DNA of 24,356 nucleotides, from positions 1 to 24,356 of the forward strand of contig JADGRM010000002.1 of NCBI GenBank assembly GCA_017880945.1, given 5' to 3'. This DNA comes from Gallionella sp. (GTDB lineage: Bacteria; Pseudomonadota; Gammaproteobacteria; Burkholderiales; Gallionellaceae). A model generated the notes under the pieces. That model did no database searches, had not been told where the DNA came from, and saw only the letters and a list, made by a program, of their open reading frames with translations. This document shows, one piece after another, positions 15,155-24,043 of the stretch. The position numbers were made by a program, and so were the translations under genes. The first letter of the stretch is position 1, and the number at the start of each line of letters is the position of its first letter.

Positions 15155-15709
15155 ATGAGCAAAGCATTCACACGTGAAAGTGATTACGATGACGAGGATC
15201 TGGAGCCTGCGGAGCAGCTGCCGGTCGGCGTCAAAAATTACATCACGCCCAACGGTTATCGCAAGCTGCAAGAGGAATTGGATCATCTGTGGAGGGTGGA
15301 GCGCCCGGCATTGGTCAAGACCATCACCTGGGCCGCCTCAAACGGCGACCGATCGGAAAATGGCGACTATATCTATGGCAAGAAACGCCTGCGCGAAATA
15401 GACCGGCGTGTGCGTTTTTTGCGCAAGCGCCTTGAGTTGGCCGAGGTGGTTGACCCGGCGCAACGCGTAGAGTGCGAGCAAGTGTTTTTCGGTGCGACGG
15501 TGACGGTCTGCGACGCTAACGGTTACGAGAGCACATACAGCATCGTTGGTGTGGACGAGGCGGATGTGGCGGGTGGCCGGATCAGTTGGGTATCTCCGCT
15601 GGCACGGGCATTGCTAAAATTGCGCGAGGGAGAAGTGGCGATGTTGCGTACCCCGACCGGAATCAATGAACTCGAAGTGACTTGCATCGTTTATTGCGAG
15701 CTGGATTGA
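15155..15709 (+). CDS. greB: Transcription elongation factor GreB
   Basis: A 184-aa Gre factor that rescues backtracked RNA polymerase by stimulating transcript cleavage. The coiled-coil N-domain contains TWAASNGDRSENGDYIYGKK, with the acidic tip residues that reach the polymerase active site, followed by REIDRRVRFLRKRLE. The C-terminal domain includes SPLARALLKLREGE. The first 26 or so residues form an acidic extension (SDYDDEDLEPAE) beyond E. coli GreB. ATG 15155 is preferred over an in-frame TTG at 15125; both lack a strong ribosome site. Confidence 0.93.
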   Translation: MSKAFTRESDYDDEDLEPAEQLPVGVKNYITPNGYRKLQEELDHLWRVERPALVKTITWAASNGDRSENGDYIYGKKRLREIDRRVRFLRKRLELAEVVDPAQRVECEQVFFGATVTVCDANGYESTYSIVGVDEADVAGGRISWVSPLARALLKLREGEVAMLRTPTGINELEVTCIVYCELD

Positions 15710-15851
15710 GCTTCGCAGTTGGGTGCCGGTGATAATCAAGGCAAAAGCTTTACGCTTTATCGGAAGTTTGTTATGTTGCCAGCCTGATGGTGTTTGAGTG
15801 GTCGGTGTTGATTCCGGCTTTTTCAAAATTTACGCTACCTTACTCCAAATC

Positions 15852-16136
15852 ATGAACGAAAGACTGTTGAAGATTTTGAATAACCGCGAACAAAACTATC
15901 CCCATGCACTGGAAAGACAGTTTCCTCGGATCTTTGAAAAGATCATGTCGCTGTGGGATTCGCCGGAGCTTGATGCCTATCTTGCCGAATTGATGATGAC
16001 TACGCGCTCCAATCGCCAAGGATTTCCTCAAGAAGTGGCTTCCGACATTATCTATTTGCATATGCTCCATGAAAGTAAAGATGCGCCTGGCGAGCCGGTT
16101 ACCTGGGCTCAGCTTTTGAGAGATGACAAGGTATAA
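15852..16136 (+). CDS. Small soluble protein of unknown function
   Basis: A 94-aa, mostly helical-looking protein starting MNERLLKILNNREQNYPHAL; I do not recognise a family. No signal, membrane segment or metal motif is visible. The ATG at 15852 has no clear ribosome site; an in-frame GTG at 15798 would add 18 residues. A 22-codon frame (15787-15855) ends in a TGA overlapping this ATG, which could allow coupling. It lies between greB and glnB in the same direction. Confidence 0.65.
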   Translation: MNERLLKILNNREQNYPHALERQFPRIFEKIMSLWDSPELDAYLAELMMTTRSNRQGFPQEVASDIIYLHMLHESKDAPGEPVTWAQLLRDDKV

Positions 16137-16235
16137 ATAGACGCAGTTGCCGATTGCAGGGATGAACCTGTCCTGATGCCATGCGCACCATTCCAATCCG
16201 GATAAAAATCCAATCAATGTATTAGGGGACCCACC

Positions 16236-16574
16236 ATGAAAAAAATAGAAGCTGTGATCAAGCCGTTCAAGTTGGATGATGTGCGTGAAGCACTTTCAGA
16301 AGTGGGGGTGAGCGGCTTGACGGTCACCGAAGTGAAGGGTTTCGGTCGGCAAAAAGGGCACACCGAGTTGTACCGCGGTGCGGAATATGTGGTGGATTTC
16401 CTGCCCAAGATTAAAATCGAGGTGGTAATCCCGTCTAATCTGCTCGATGCGGCAATTGACGCCATTATCAAGTCTGCGCATACCGGCAAAATCGGCGATG
16501 GCAAGATTTTCGTCTCGACAGTAGAGCAGGTGATACGCATACGCACCGGTGAAACCAACGAAACCGCTTTATAG
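16236..16574 (+). CDS. glnB: Nitrogen regulatory protein PII (GlnB)
   Basis: A 112-aa PII signal protein that senses 2-oxoglutarate and ATP/ADP and controls nitrogen assimilation. The start MKKIEAVIKPFKLDDVREAL, the T-loop GFGRQKGHTELYRGAEY with uridylylated Tyr51, and the signature TGKIGDGKIFV are all present. It is closer to GlnB than to GlnK. AGGGGA precedes the ATG. Its modifying enzyme GlnD is encoded downstream at 20233-22803. The adjacent gene is guaB, not amtB, which also favours GlnB. Confidence 0.96.
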   Translation: MKKIEAVIKPFKLDDVREALSEVGVSGLTVTEVKGFGRQKGHTELYRGAEYVVDFLPKIKIEVVIPSNLLDAAIDAIIKSAHTGKIGDGKIFVSTVEQVIRIRTGETNETAL

Positions 16575-16593
16575 ATACCAGACCTAACTAGCG

Positions 16594-16622
16594 TTTACGG
16601 GTGTGCTCGACATGCGTATAAT
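16594..16622 (+). promoter_or_regulatory. Sigma-70 promoter for guaB
   Basis: TTTACG (16594-16599), 17-bp spacer and a perfect TATAAT (16617-16622), giving a start near 16629, about 18 bp before the guaB ATG. The leader would be very short. Confidence 0.75.
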
Positions 16623-16646
16623 GCCCGCTTTGCCGAGGGCCGTTTC

Positions 16647-18107
16647 ATGCGCATCATTCAAAAAGCATTAACCTTTGACGACGTTCTGCTCGTTCCCGCT
16701 TACTCCAATGTATTGCCTCGTGATGTCGGCCTGCGTACGCAGCTCACCCGCAACATCAATCTGAATATTCCGCTGTTGTCCGCGGCGATGGACACGGTCA
16801 CCGAGACTCGACTGGCAATCGCTTTGGCGCAAGAGGGCGGCATCGGCATCATCCACAAGAACATGTCGGCTCTGGCACAGGCTGCCAAGGTCGCCAAAGT
16901 AAAACGTTTTGAAAGCGGCGTAGTCAAGGATCCCATCACCATCACGCCGGACATGACGGTGCGCAGCGTGATCGGCTTGACGCGCCAGCACAAGATTTCC
17001 GGGCTGCCGGTGGTGCAGGGCAAGCAACTGGTCGGGATCATCACCAACCGCGATTTGCGTTTTGAGAGCAATCTGGACCAGCCGATACTAAACATCATGA
17101 CACCGCGCGAGCGGCTGATCACCGTCAAGGAAAATGCCAGTCTGGAAGAGGCGCGCACTTTGATGCACAAACACCGCATCGAGCGCGTGTTGGTGGTCAA
17201 TGATGCGTTCGAGTTGCGCGGTTTGATGACGGTTAAAGACATCCTGAAATCCAACGAGCACCCGCTGGCATGCAAGGACGGTTTCGGACATCTCCGTGTG
17301 GGTGCGGCAGTCGGCGTGGGCGAGGGCACGGAAGAACGTGTCACGTTGTTGGCCGAGGCCGGTGTGGATGTGATCGTGGTGGATACCGCGCACGGTCATT
17401 CGCAAGGCGTGCTGGATCGCGTCAAATGGGTCAAGGATAATTTTCCTCGCGTCGAGGTGATCGGCGGCAACATCGCCACCGGCGGGGCGGCCATGGCTTT
17501 GCTGGATCACGGTGCGGACGGTGTCAAAGTGGGCATCGGTCCAGGCTCGATTTGCACCACGCGTATCGTTGCGGGGGTCGGTGTGCCGCAGATCGCGGCT
17601 ATCCAGAATGTGGCGAAAGCCCTGCAAGGAACCGGTGTGCCGTTGATCGCCGACGGCGGCATCCGTTACTCGGGAGATATTGCCAAGGCGATTGCAGCCG
17701 GCGCGCATTCGGTGATGTTGGGCGGATTGTTTGCGGGCACTGAAGAATCTCCCGGCGAGATCGAATTATTCCAGGGACGTTCCTACAAGTCCTACCGCGG
17801 CATGGGCAGCCTGGGCGCGATGCAGCAAGGTTCCAGCGACCGCTATTTCCAGGATAACGAAGCCAACCAGGACAAACTGGTGCCGGAAGGTGTGGAAGGC
17901 CGCGTGCCTTACAAAGGCAGCGTGCTGGCGGTGATCCATCAGCTGATGGGCGGTTTGCGCTCCAGCATGGGTTATCTGGGATGTGCGGATATCGCCACCA
18001 TGCACACCAAGGCCGAGTTTGTCGAGATCACTTCTTCCGGCATCCGCGAGTCGCATGTGCATGATGTGCAGATCACCAAAGAAGCGCCGAATTACCATAT
18101 TGAATAG
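16647..18107 (+). CDS. guaB: Inosine-5'-monophosphate dehydrogenase (GuaB)
   Basis: A 486-aa enzyme that oxidises IMP to XMP with NAD+, the committed step of guanine nucleotide synthesis. The TIM-barrel starts with KALTFDDVLLVPAYS; two CBS domains are inserted at about residues 95-205; the catalytic Cys303 is in GIGPGSICTTRIVAG; and the flap region carries the RYFQ motif after MQQGSSD. Full length for the family. A promoter sits directly upstream. guaA follows after 101 bp in the same direction, so the two may be cotranscribed. Confidence 0.97.
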   Translation: MRIIQKALTFDDVLLVPAYSNVLPRDVGLRTQLTRNINLNIPLLSAAMDTVTETRLAIALAQEGGIGIIHKNMSALAQAAKVAKVKRFESGVVKDPITITPDMTVRSVIGLTRQHKISGLPVVQGKQLVGIITNRDLRFESNLDQPILNIMTPRERLITVKENASLEEARTLMHKHRIERVLVVNDAFELRGLMTVKDILKSNEHPLACKDGFGHLRVGAAVGVGEGTEERVTLLAEAGVDVIVVDTAHGHSQGVLDRVKWVKDNFPRVEVIGGNIATGGAAMALLDHGADGVKVGIGPGSICTTRIVAGVGVPQIAAIQNVAKALQGTGVPLIADGGIRYSGDIAKAIAAGAHSVMLGGLFAGTEESPGEIELFQGRSYKSYRGMGSLGAMQQGSSDRYFQDNEANQDKLVPEGVEGRVPYKGSVLAVIHQLMGGLRSSMGYLGCADIATMHTKAEFVEITSSGIRESHVHDVQITKEAPNYHIE

Positions 18108-18165
18108 GATGCAGGATCAAGGATTCGGGATTCGGGAAGAGCCGGCCTTAATCCTTAATCCTTGA

Positions 18166-18203
18166 CCTCGCTCCTCAATCCTTAATCCTCGCTCCTCAAT
18201 CCT
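18166..18203. repeat. Direct repeat between guaB and guaA
   Basis: CCTCGCTCCTCAATCCT occurs at 18166-18182 and 18187-18203 (period 21 bp). It is flanked by further AATCCTTAATCCT and GGATTCGGGATTCGGG short repeats, making most of the guaB-guaA gap simple repetitive sequence just before the guaA start. Confidence 0.8.
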
Positions 18204-18208
18204 GAAAA

Positions 18209-19792
18209 ATGCCCCATAAAAAAATACTCATCCTCGATTTCGGTTCGCAATACACTCAATTAATCGCGCGCCGTGTGCGCGAGACCCACGTTTATTGCGA
18301 ACTTCATCCTTGGGATATGTCAGAGGAAGACATTCGCGCCTTTAATCCGGCAGGCGTCATTCTGTCAGGTGGTCCGAACTCGGTGTACGAGGAAGAGACG
18401 CCGAAGGCACCGCCGGTGGTGTTCGAATTGGGCGTGCCGGTGTTGGGTATTTGCTACGGCATGCAGACCATGGCCGCGCAACTCGGTGGCGCTGTGGAAA
18501 GCGGCAAGGTGCGCGAATTCGGCTATGCCGAGATTCGTGCGCAGGGCCACTCAACTTTGCTGCGCGATATCCAGGATAGAACCAATGCGCAGGGCCACGG
18601 CTTGATCGATGTATGGATGAGCCACGGCGACAAGGTGACAAAACTGCCGCCGGGTTTCTCGGTGATCGCCAGCAATGCTGCCACACCCATCGCGGGTATG
18701 GCGGATGAGGAGCGGCATTATTACGCGCTGCAATTCCATCCCGAAGTGACTCATACCCATCAAGGCAAGGCGATGGTGGGGCGCTTCGTGCACGACATCT
18801 GCGGCTGTGGTCAGGATTGGAACATGCCGGATTACATCAGCGAGGCGGTGAAAAAGATCCGCGAACAGGTGGGCAAAGATGAAGTGATCCTGGGTTTGTC
18901 AGGAGGAGTGGACTCTTCGGTGGCTGCGGCGCTGATCCACCGCGCCATCGGCGACCAGCTCACCTGTGTATTCGTGGACAATGGCCTGTTGCGCCTGAAC
19001 GAAGGCGCGCAGGTGATGGAGACTTTTGCCAAACACATGCACTTGAAGGTCATCCATGTCGATGCCAGCGGCGAGTTCCTGCATCATCTGGCAGGGGTAT
19101 CCGATCCCGAGCAAAAACGCAAAATCATCGGGCGCGAGTTCGTCGAGGTGTTCCAGCGCGAAGCCAAAAAGTTACCGCAGGCCAAGTGGCTGGCGCAGGG
19201 CACGATCTATCCGGACGTGATCGAGTCGGCCGGCGCGAAAACCAATAAAGCGCACGCCATCAAATCGCACCACAACGTCGGCGGTTTGCCGGAAAGCCTG
19301 CACCTCAAGCTGCTTGAGCCATTGCGCGAACTGTTCAAAGATGAAGTGCGCGAACTCGGTGTGGCGCTCGGTTTGCCGCGCGATATGGTGTATCGCCATC
19401 CCTTCCCCGGGCCCGGTTTGGGCGTGCGCATACTCGGCGAAGTGAAGCGCGAATACGCCGATCTGCTGCGTCGCGCCGATGCGATCTTCATCGAAGAGCT
19501 GCATGCTGCCAAGGATGAAGATGGCAATTCCTGGTACGAAAAAACTTCGCAAGCTTTTACCGTGTTCCTGCCGGTCAAAAGCGTCGGTGTGATGGGTGAT
19601 GGTCGGACTTATGAGTGGGTGGTGGCATTGCGTGCGGTGCAGACGCAGGATTTCATGACCGCGCACTGGGCGGAGTTACCACACGCGCTGTTGGGTAAAG
19701 TCTCAAACCGTATCATCAACGAAGTGCGCGGCATCAACCGAGTGGTGTACGATATTTCCGGCAAACCCCCCGCCACGATAGAGTGGGAGTAG
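18209..19792 (+). CDS. guaA: GMP synthase, glutamine-hydrolysing (GuaA)
   Basis: A 527-aa enzyme that aminates XMP to GMP. The N-terminal class I glutamine amidotransferase domain has nucleophile Cys82 in GICYGMQ and the partner residues His177 and Glu179 in QFHPEV. The ATP-pyrophosphatase domain has P-loop SGGVDSS (231-237), and the C-terminal dimerisation domain ends KPPATIEWE. It is full length. No ribosome site is evident before the ATG because the preceding DNA is repeat sequence. Confidence 0.97.
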   Translation: MPHKKILILDFGSQYTQLIARRVRETHVYCELHPWDMSEEDIRAFNPAGVILSGGPNSVYEEETPKAPPVVFELGVPVLGICYGMQTMAAQLGGAVESGKVREFGYAEIRAQGHSTLLRDIQDRTNAQGHGLIDVWMSHGDKVTKLPPGFSVIASNAATPIAGMADEERHYYALQFHPEVTHTHQGKAMVGRFVHDICGCGQDWNMPDYISEAVKKIREQVGKDEVILGLSGGVDSSVAAALIHRAIGDQLTCVFVDNGLLRLNEGAQVMETFAKHMHLKVIHVDASGEFLHHLAGVSDPEQKRKIIGREFVEVFQREAKKLPQAKWLAQGTIYPDVIESAGAKTNKAHAIKSHHNVGGLPESLHLKLLEPLRELFKDEVRELGVALGLPRDMVYRHPFPGPGLGVRILGEVKREYADLLRRADAIFIEELHAAKDEDGNSWYEKTSQAFTVFLPVKSVGVMGDGRTYEWVVALRAVQTQDFMTAHWAELPHALLGKVSNRIINEVRGINRVVYDISGKPPATIEWE

Positions 19793-19799
19793 CGCTTTC

Positions 19800-20160
19800 G
19801 GAGGGCAGCGCAGGGGCCCGGCTTGCGGCGATGCGACCCCGGACATGTCGATAGATGACTTCGGTACCGGTTATTCCTCGTTGAGTTATCTCAAACGCTT
19901 CAGGGTCTACAAACTCAAGATCGACCAGTCCTTCGTGCGCGACATCACCGATGATCCGGAAGACAAAGCCATCGTCAGTGCCATCATCAGTCGGGCGAGC
20001 AGCCTCGGCTTGCAAACCATCGCCGAAGGTGTGGAAACGGAAGGGCAACTGGCATTCTTGCGCGAACAGGGTTGCGACGAAGTCGCAGGGATATTATTTC
20101 AGCAAACCTTTATCCGCAGAAAAGTTCGAGGAATTCGCACGCCAGAAGAATCAAGTCTGA
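19800..20160 (+). pseudogene. Truncated, frameshifted EAL-domain remnant
   Basis: The C-terminal half of a cyclic-di-GMP phosphodiesterase (EAL) domain: MSIDDFGTGYSSLSYLKRF, LKIDQSFVRD and IAEGVETEGQL are intact motifs. At about 20083-20085 the frame shifts; frame one reads CDEVAGILFQ, whereas the other frame continues the expected QGYYFSKPLSAEKFEEFARQ to a stop at 20158. One extra base explains this. The EAL motif itself and everything N-terminal are absent, with homology stopping just after guaA. It cannot be an active enzyme. Confidence 0.88.
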
Positions 20161-20232
20161 GATTGCTGGCCAAGGCAGCCGGCGGAAACGCTTACCGGTT
20201 CTACACCCGCTTAAATCACCCCCAGCACTCCC

Positions 20233-22803
20233 TCAAACTGTCAGCAGCGCTTTCCTAAGTTCATCCGTTTGCTCAGGCTGCGCGAGCGCTGTGCCGCTGA
20301 TCCAGAACACATCCTCGGCACGGCTTCCCAAGGTGTTGATCTTGGCGCGGTGCAGTCGGATGTCGTATTTCTCCAGAATCAGCGCGATGCGAGCCAGCAG
20401 TCCCGGACGATCTCCGGCAATCAGGGATAGCACATGCATTCCTTTGCTGTCCGGCTTGATCTCGACCTCGGTGTTGATCGGAAAGTGCTTCAGTTGACGG
20501 CTGACACGTCCCGTCGCGGCTATGGTTAACGGCTTCGCTTGCTCGATTTGCTGAGCCAGTTCGAATTCGATGTAGTTCATGATGTCACGATATTCGGTAT
20601 CGCTGCGTGTAGCTTCCATTATCTGAAAACTGTTCAATGCGTAGCCGTGTTGGGTGGTGTGTATCTTGGCTTCGACGATGGTGAAATTCATGCGTGCAAA
20701 AAAATCACAGATGCGCGCAAATAATCCGCGCTGATCCTGGCAATACACCACCACCTGCAAACCCTCGCCAGCGCGGCTCAGTCGCGCCTTTACGATGGCG
20801 GCGGCAGTGTTCACCTTGAATGCCAACAGGCGGGTATGCCAGGCGATTTCCTGTGCTTCATGATCCAGAAAATAGCTGTCGTCGAGTTGTGCCCAGAACA
20901 ATTGGTAGGAGTCCGGTGACAGTGCATAGAGATTCAACGTGGTAACGGCTTGATTGCGGATTTCATCAAGATGACCCGCGATTTTTCCATCACTTATGTA
21001 GCGGCGTGATGCCCTGTAGAGGTCTTCAATCAGTTTTGCCTTCCAGGCATTCCATATTTTCGGGCTGGTGCCGCGCACATCGGCAACCGTCAATAGATAC
21101 AGCGCGACAAGATAGCGGTCGTTTTTTATTTTTCCGGCGAAGGCCGCGATCACATCCGGATCCGACAAGTCCTGCTTCTGCGCGGTCGCGGAAAGGCTGA
21201 GATGTTGCTCGACCAGCCACACCACCAAATCGGTATCGTCACGACTGAGCTGGTGCCGCATGCAGAATGCGCGCGCATCTTTTTTGCCGAGTTGCGAATG
21301 ATCACCACCGCGTCCCTTGGCGATGTCATGAAACAGACCGGCAATATAAAGCACTTCCGGGCGCGCAAATTCGCTCATTAATCGGCTGCACTGCGGTAAT
21401 TCATGGGCAAACTCCGGCACGGCAAAGCGGCGCAGATTGCGCACCACCATCAGGATGTGCTCATCCACCGTGTAGACATGAAACAGATCATGTTGCATCT
21501 GCCCGACGATGCGTCCGAACGCTGGGATATAACTGCCAAGAATGCCGTATTGATTCATCCTTCGCAGGGCATGCAGAACCCCTTTCGGTTGCCGCAGGAT
21601 CTTCATGAAAAGAGACCGGTTCAGCGGATCGCGGCGGAATGCAGCATCGATATGGTGCTGTGCACGCCACAGCGCGCGTAGTGTCTTTGCGCTGAGATCG
21701 GTCAACTCGGGGTGTTGTTGCATCAGCAGGAACAATTCAAAGATCGCCCCGGAAGATTGTTCGAATAAGTTCTCATCGCGGATATCAAGCAATGTCCCGA
21801 CAACCCTGAATCGTTCGTTCAGTGCGTGTTGCGGAGGCACTTCACGGAACAGGTGGTCGTGCAGGTTTTGCAGCAGGATGGAATTGAACTGGCGCACCGC
21901 AACCTTGGTGCGGTAGTAACGCTGCATCAGGTGTTCGCTGGCACGCCGGTTTGTCGAAGCGGTGATGCCCATTTGCTCGGCGAGCGGGGTTTGGAACTCG
22001 AAGATCAGACGATCTTCGCGGCGCTGCGCGAGATAATGCAATCGGATGCGCAGCGTTTGCAACAGCGAGTCATGCCGGGCGATCTGGCGTGCCTCGGCAA
22101 TGCTGATCAAGCCTTCCCGGGCAAGCTCGGTCCAGCGCGTGCCCAAGCCCGCTGCACGGCTGATCCAGGTAATGGTTTGCAGGTCGCGCAAGCCACCGGG
22201 GCTTTCCTTCAAATTGGGTTCCAGGTTGAAATCCGTTTCCACGAAGCGCGCATGCCGTTGCTGTTGCTCGTGCAGTTTGGCGAGAAAAAACTGGCGCGGG
22301 TCGAGGTATTGATGCAATACGTTTTTCAATTCGCCGAACAGCCTGGCATCACCGATGAGCAGGCGCGCTTCAAGCAAGTTGGTCTGCACGGTGATGTCTG
22401 CGGATTCTTTCAAACACTGCGCGATGGTGCGAATGCTGTGGCCGACTTCCAGGCCGATGTCCCACAGCATGCCGATCAATTGCTGCAATTTTTGTTGCAG
22501 GATTCCATCAGGTTCCGAATCCAGCAGGATCAGCAAATCAATGTCCGACTTGGGATACAACTCACCGCGCCCGTAGCCGCCTACCGCGACCAACGCGATA
22601 TGGGGAGGCATTGCAAGTTGTTCCCAGGCGCGCAACAAATATAGGTCGACCAGCCGGCTGTGCGCGCTGAGCAGGCGCGCCGCTTTGCCATGTTGCTGAA
22701 ATCTTTGTTCGAGAGCCAGGCGATCGCTGCGCAATGATACGCGCAGTTCTGCGATGGAACTATGACCAATGATTTGGCGAGCGTTAACCAATGACTTATT
22801 CAT
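20233..22803 (-). CDS. glnD: Bifunctional PII uridylyltransferase / uridylyl-removing enzyme (GlnD)
   Basis: An 856-aa cytoplasmic glutamine sensor that uridylylates PII (GlnB) when glutamine is low and removes UMP when it is high. The nucleotidyltransferase motif GGYGRGELYPKSDIDLLIL (residues 75-93) holds metal ligands Asp87 and Asp89. The HD hydrolase motif is FHDIAKGRGGDHS (from 491). Two ACT domains lie at the C-terminus (DQRGLFARICDFF and GDRPGLLARIALIL). It is full length for the family. It starts 72 bp after map in the same direction, so the two are probably cotranscribed. Confidence 0.96.
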   Translation of the reverse strand: MNKSLVNARQIIGHSSIAELRVSLRSDRLALEQRFQQHGKAARLLSAHSRLVDLYLLRAWEQLAMPPHIALVAVGGYGRGELYPKSDIDLLILLDSEPDGILQQKLQQLIGMLWDIGLEVGHSIRTIAQCLKESADITVQTNLLEARLLIGDARLFGELKNVLHQYLDPRQFFLAKLHEQQQRHARFVETDFNLEPNLKESPGGLRDLQTITWISRAAGLGTRWTELAREGLISIAEARQIARHDSLLQTLRIRLHYLAQRREDRLIFEFQTPLAEQMGITASTNRRASEHLMQRYYRTKVAVRQFNSILLQNLHDHLFREVPPQHALNERFRVVGTLLDIRDENLFEQSSGAIFELFLLMQQHPELTDLSAKTLRALWRAQHHIDAAFRRDPLNRSLFMKILRQPKGVLHALRRMNQYGILGSYIPAFGRIVGQMQHDLFHVYTVDEHILMVVRNLRRFAVPEFAHELPQCSRLMSEFARPEVLYIAGLFHDIAKGRGGDHSQLGKKDARAFCMRHQLSRDDTDLVVWLVEQHLSLSATAQKQDLSDPDVIAAFAGKIKNDRYLVALYLLTVADVRGTSPKIWNAWKAKLIEDLYRASRRYISDGKIAGHLDEIRNQAVTTLNLYALSPDSYQLFWAQLDDSYFLDHEAQEIAWHTRLLAFKVNTAAAIVKARLSRAGEGLQVVVYCQDQRGLFARICDFFARMNFTIVEAKIHTTQHGYALNSFQIMEATRSDTEYRDIMNYIEFELAQQIEQAKPLTIAATGRVSRQLKHFPINTEVEIKPDSKGMHVLSLIAGDRPGLLARIALILEKYDIRLHRAKINTLGSRAEDVFWISGTALAQPEQTDELRKALLTV

Positions 22804-22875
22804 GGTCTTCTGATGAATTAGTCAGATGGCTATGCAAAGCTGTTTGCCCGCTTGGTCAGATGGTCAGCAGTTACA

Positions 22876-23670
22876 TCATGTGTTTGGCGGGGGAGGGCAG
22901 CCATCTGAAACAGTCAATACTTCATAGCCGGTGTCGGTAACGAGTATGGTGTGCTCATATTGCGCCGACAGGCTGTGGTCTTTGGTGACCACGGTCCAGC
23001 CGTCGCCAAGCTGCTTGATGCTGGCTTTGCCGGCATTGATCATGGGCTCGATCGTGAAGGTCATGCCCGGTTCGAGTTTCAGGCCGGACTTTGGGCGACC
23101 GTAATGCAGCACTTGCGGTTCTTCATGGAAATTTTGGCCGATGCCGTGCCCGCAAAATTCGCGCACCACGCTGTAGCCCAGCGGTTCGACGAAACCCTGG
23201 ATGGCATGGCCGATGTCTCCCAGATATGCCCCCGGTTTGACCACGCGTATGCCGCGCCACAGTGATTGATAGGTGATCTCGCACAAACGTTTGGCCTGAA
23301 TCGACGGCTCGCCGACATAGAACATGCGGCTGCTGTCGCCATGATAACCGTCCTTAATGACGGTGATATCCAGATTGACGATATCACCGTTCTTGAGCAC
23401 TTTGTCGCTGGGTACGCCGTGGCATACCTGGTGATTAATCGAGGTGCAGATGGATTTCGGGTAGGGTGTATGTCCGCCGGGTGCGTAGTTGAGCGGGGCA
23501 GGGATAGCTTGCTGAACATTGACGATCAAGTCATGGCAGAGCTTATCCAACTCGTTGGTGGTCACGCCAGCCTTGACGAACGGAGCGATGTAGTCGAGTA
23601 CTTCGCTGGTCAATCGACCTGCGATGCGCATTTTCTCGATTTCTGATGAGGTCTTGATGGATACGGACAT
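22876..23670 (-). CDS. map: Type I methionine aminopeptidase (Map)
   Basis: A 264-aa enzyme that removes the initiator methionine from new proteins. All five metal ligands are present: Asp101 (NLDITV), Asp112 (HGDSSR), His175 (GHGIG), Glu208 (FTIEPM) and Glu239 (YEHTIL). The C-terminus ends CPPPPNT. AGGAATT precedes the ATG. In many proteobacteria map lies beside rpsB; here the upstream region carries only gene remnants. Confidence 0.96.
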   Translation of the reverse strand: MSVSIKTSSEIEKMRIAGRLTSEVLDYIAPFVKAGVTTNELDKLCHDLIVNVQQAIPAPLNYAPGGHTPYPKSICTSINHQVCHGVPSDKVLKNGDIVNLDITVIKDGYHGDSSRMFYVGEPSIQAKRLCEITYQSLWRGIRVVKPGAYLGDIGHAIQGFVEPLGYSVVREFCGHGIGQNFHEEPQVLHYGRPKSGLKLEPGMTFTIEPMINAGKASIKQLGDGWTVVTKDHSLSAQYEHTILVTDTGYEVLTVSDGCPPPPNT

Positions 23671-23699
23671 AATTCCTGGAGCTGATTATTGAATGTATG

Positions 23700-23729
23700 A
23701 GAATATCACGCGATGCTAATTGTTGACAA
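23700..23729 (-). promoter_or_regulatory. Probable promoter of map, overlapping a palindrome
   Basis: On the minus strand TTGTCA (23724-23729), an 18-bp spacer and TATTCT (23700-23705) resemble a sigma-70 promoter about 30 bp before the map start. The -35 lies in an AATTGT-TG-ACAATT inverted repeat (23718-23731), a possible operator. Confidence 0.5.
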
Positions 23730-23889
23730 TTGTGATGGGGGAATTAAATATTGGCGATTGGGGGTTTTATTGACGTAATAAAGAAAACGAGCCAGTAACG
23801 GCAATGGCCCATGCAACGAAATAACAAGGTATTTTTGGGAAGCAAAGAGCAGGCTGTTCCCACCCCGCTCTTTCAAAACGCCATAGAAC

Positions 23890-24021
23890 CTATCCGGACA
23901 CGCTCACTTTCTTTTCTTCCTTGATCACCAAGTGTATCTCTACGCGGCGATTTTTTGCGCGGCCTTCTCTGGTCTTGTTATCGGCTACGGGATTGACAGA
24001 TATGCGTTTCTGCGTCAATTT
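23890..24021 (-). pseudogene. Remnant of an OmpA/MotB-family C-terminus
   Basis: The minus strand reads NPVADNKTREGRAKNRRVEI, the signature of the peptidoglycan-binding OmpA domain, then VIKEEKKVSVSG and a stop at 23890. A TAG stop (24022-24024) lies directly upstream in frame, and the usual GYGES segment before NPVADN is missing. Only about 43 codons remain, so this is a gene fragment. It follows the RND permease gene on the same strand. A 7-bp AAAGAGC/GCTCTTT hairpin with a 16-nt loop at 23844-23873 could be a weak terminator for this direction. Confidence 0.75.
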
Positions 24022-24043
24022 CTATTTATTGCAAACGATCAAT

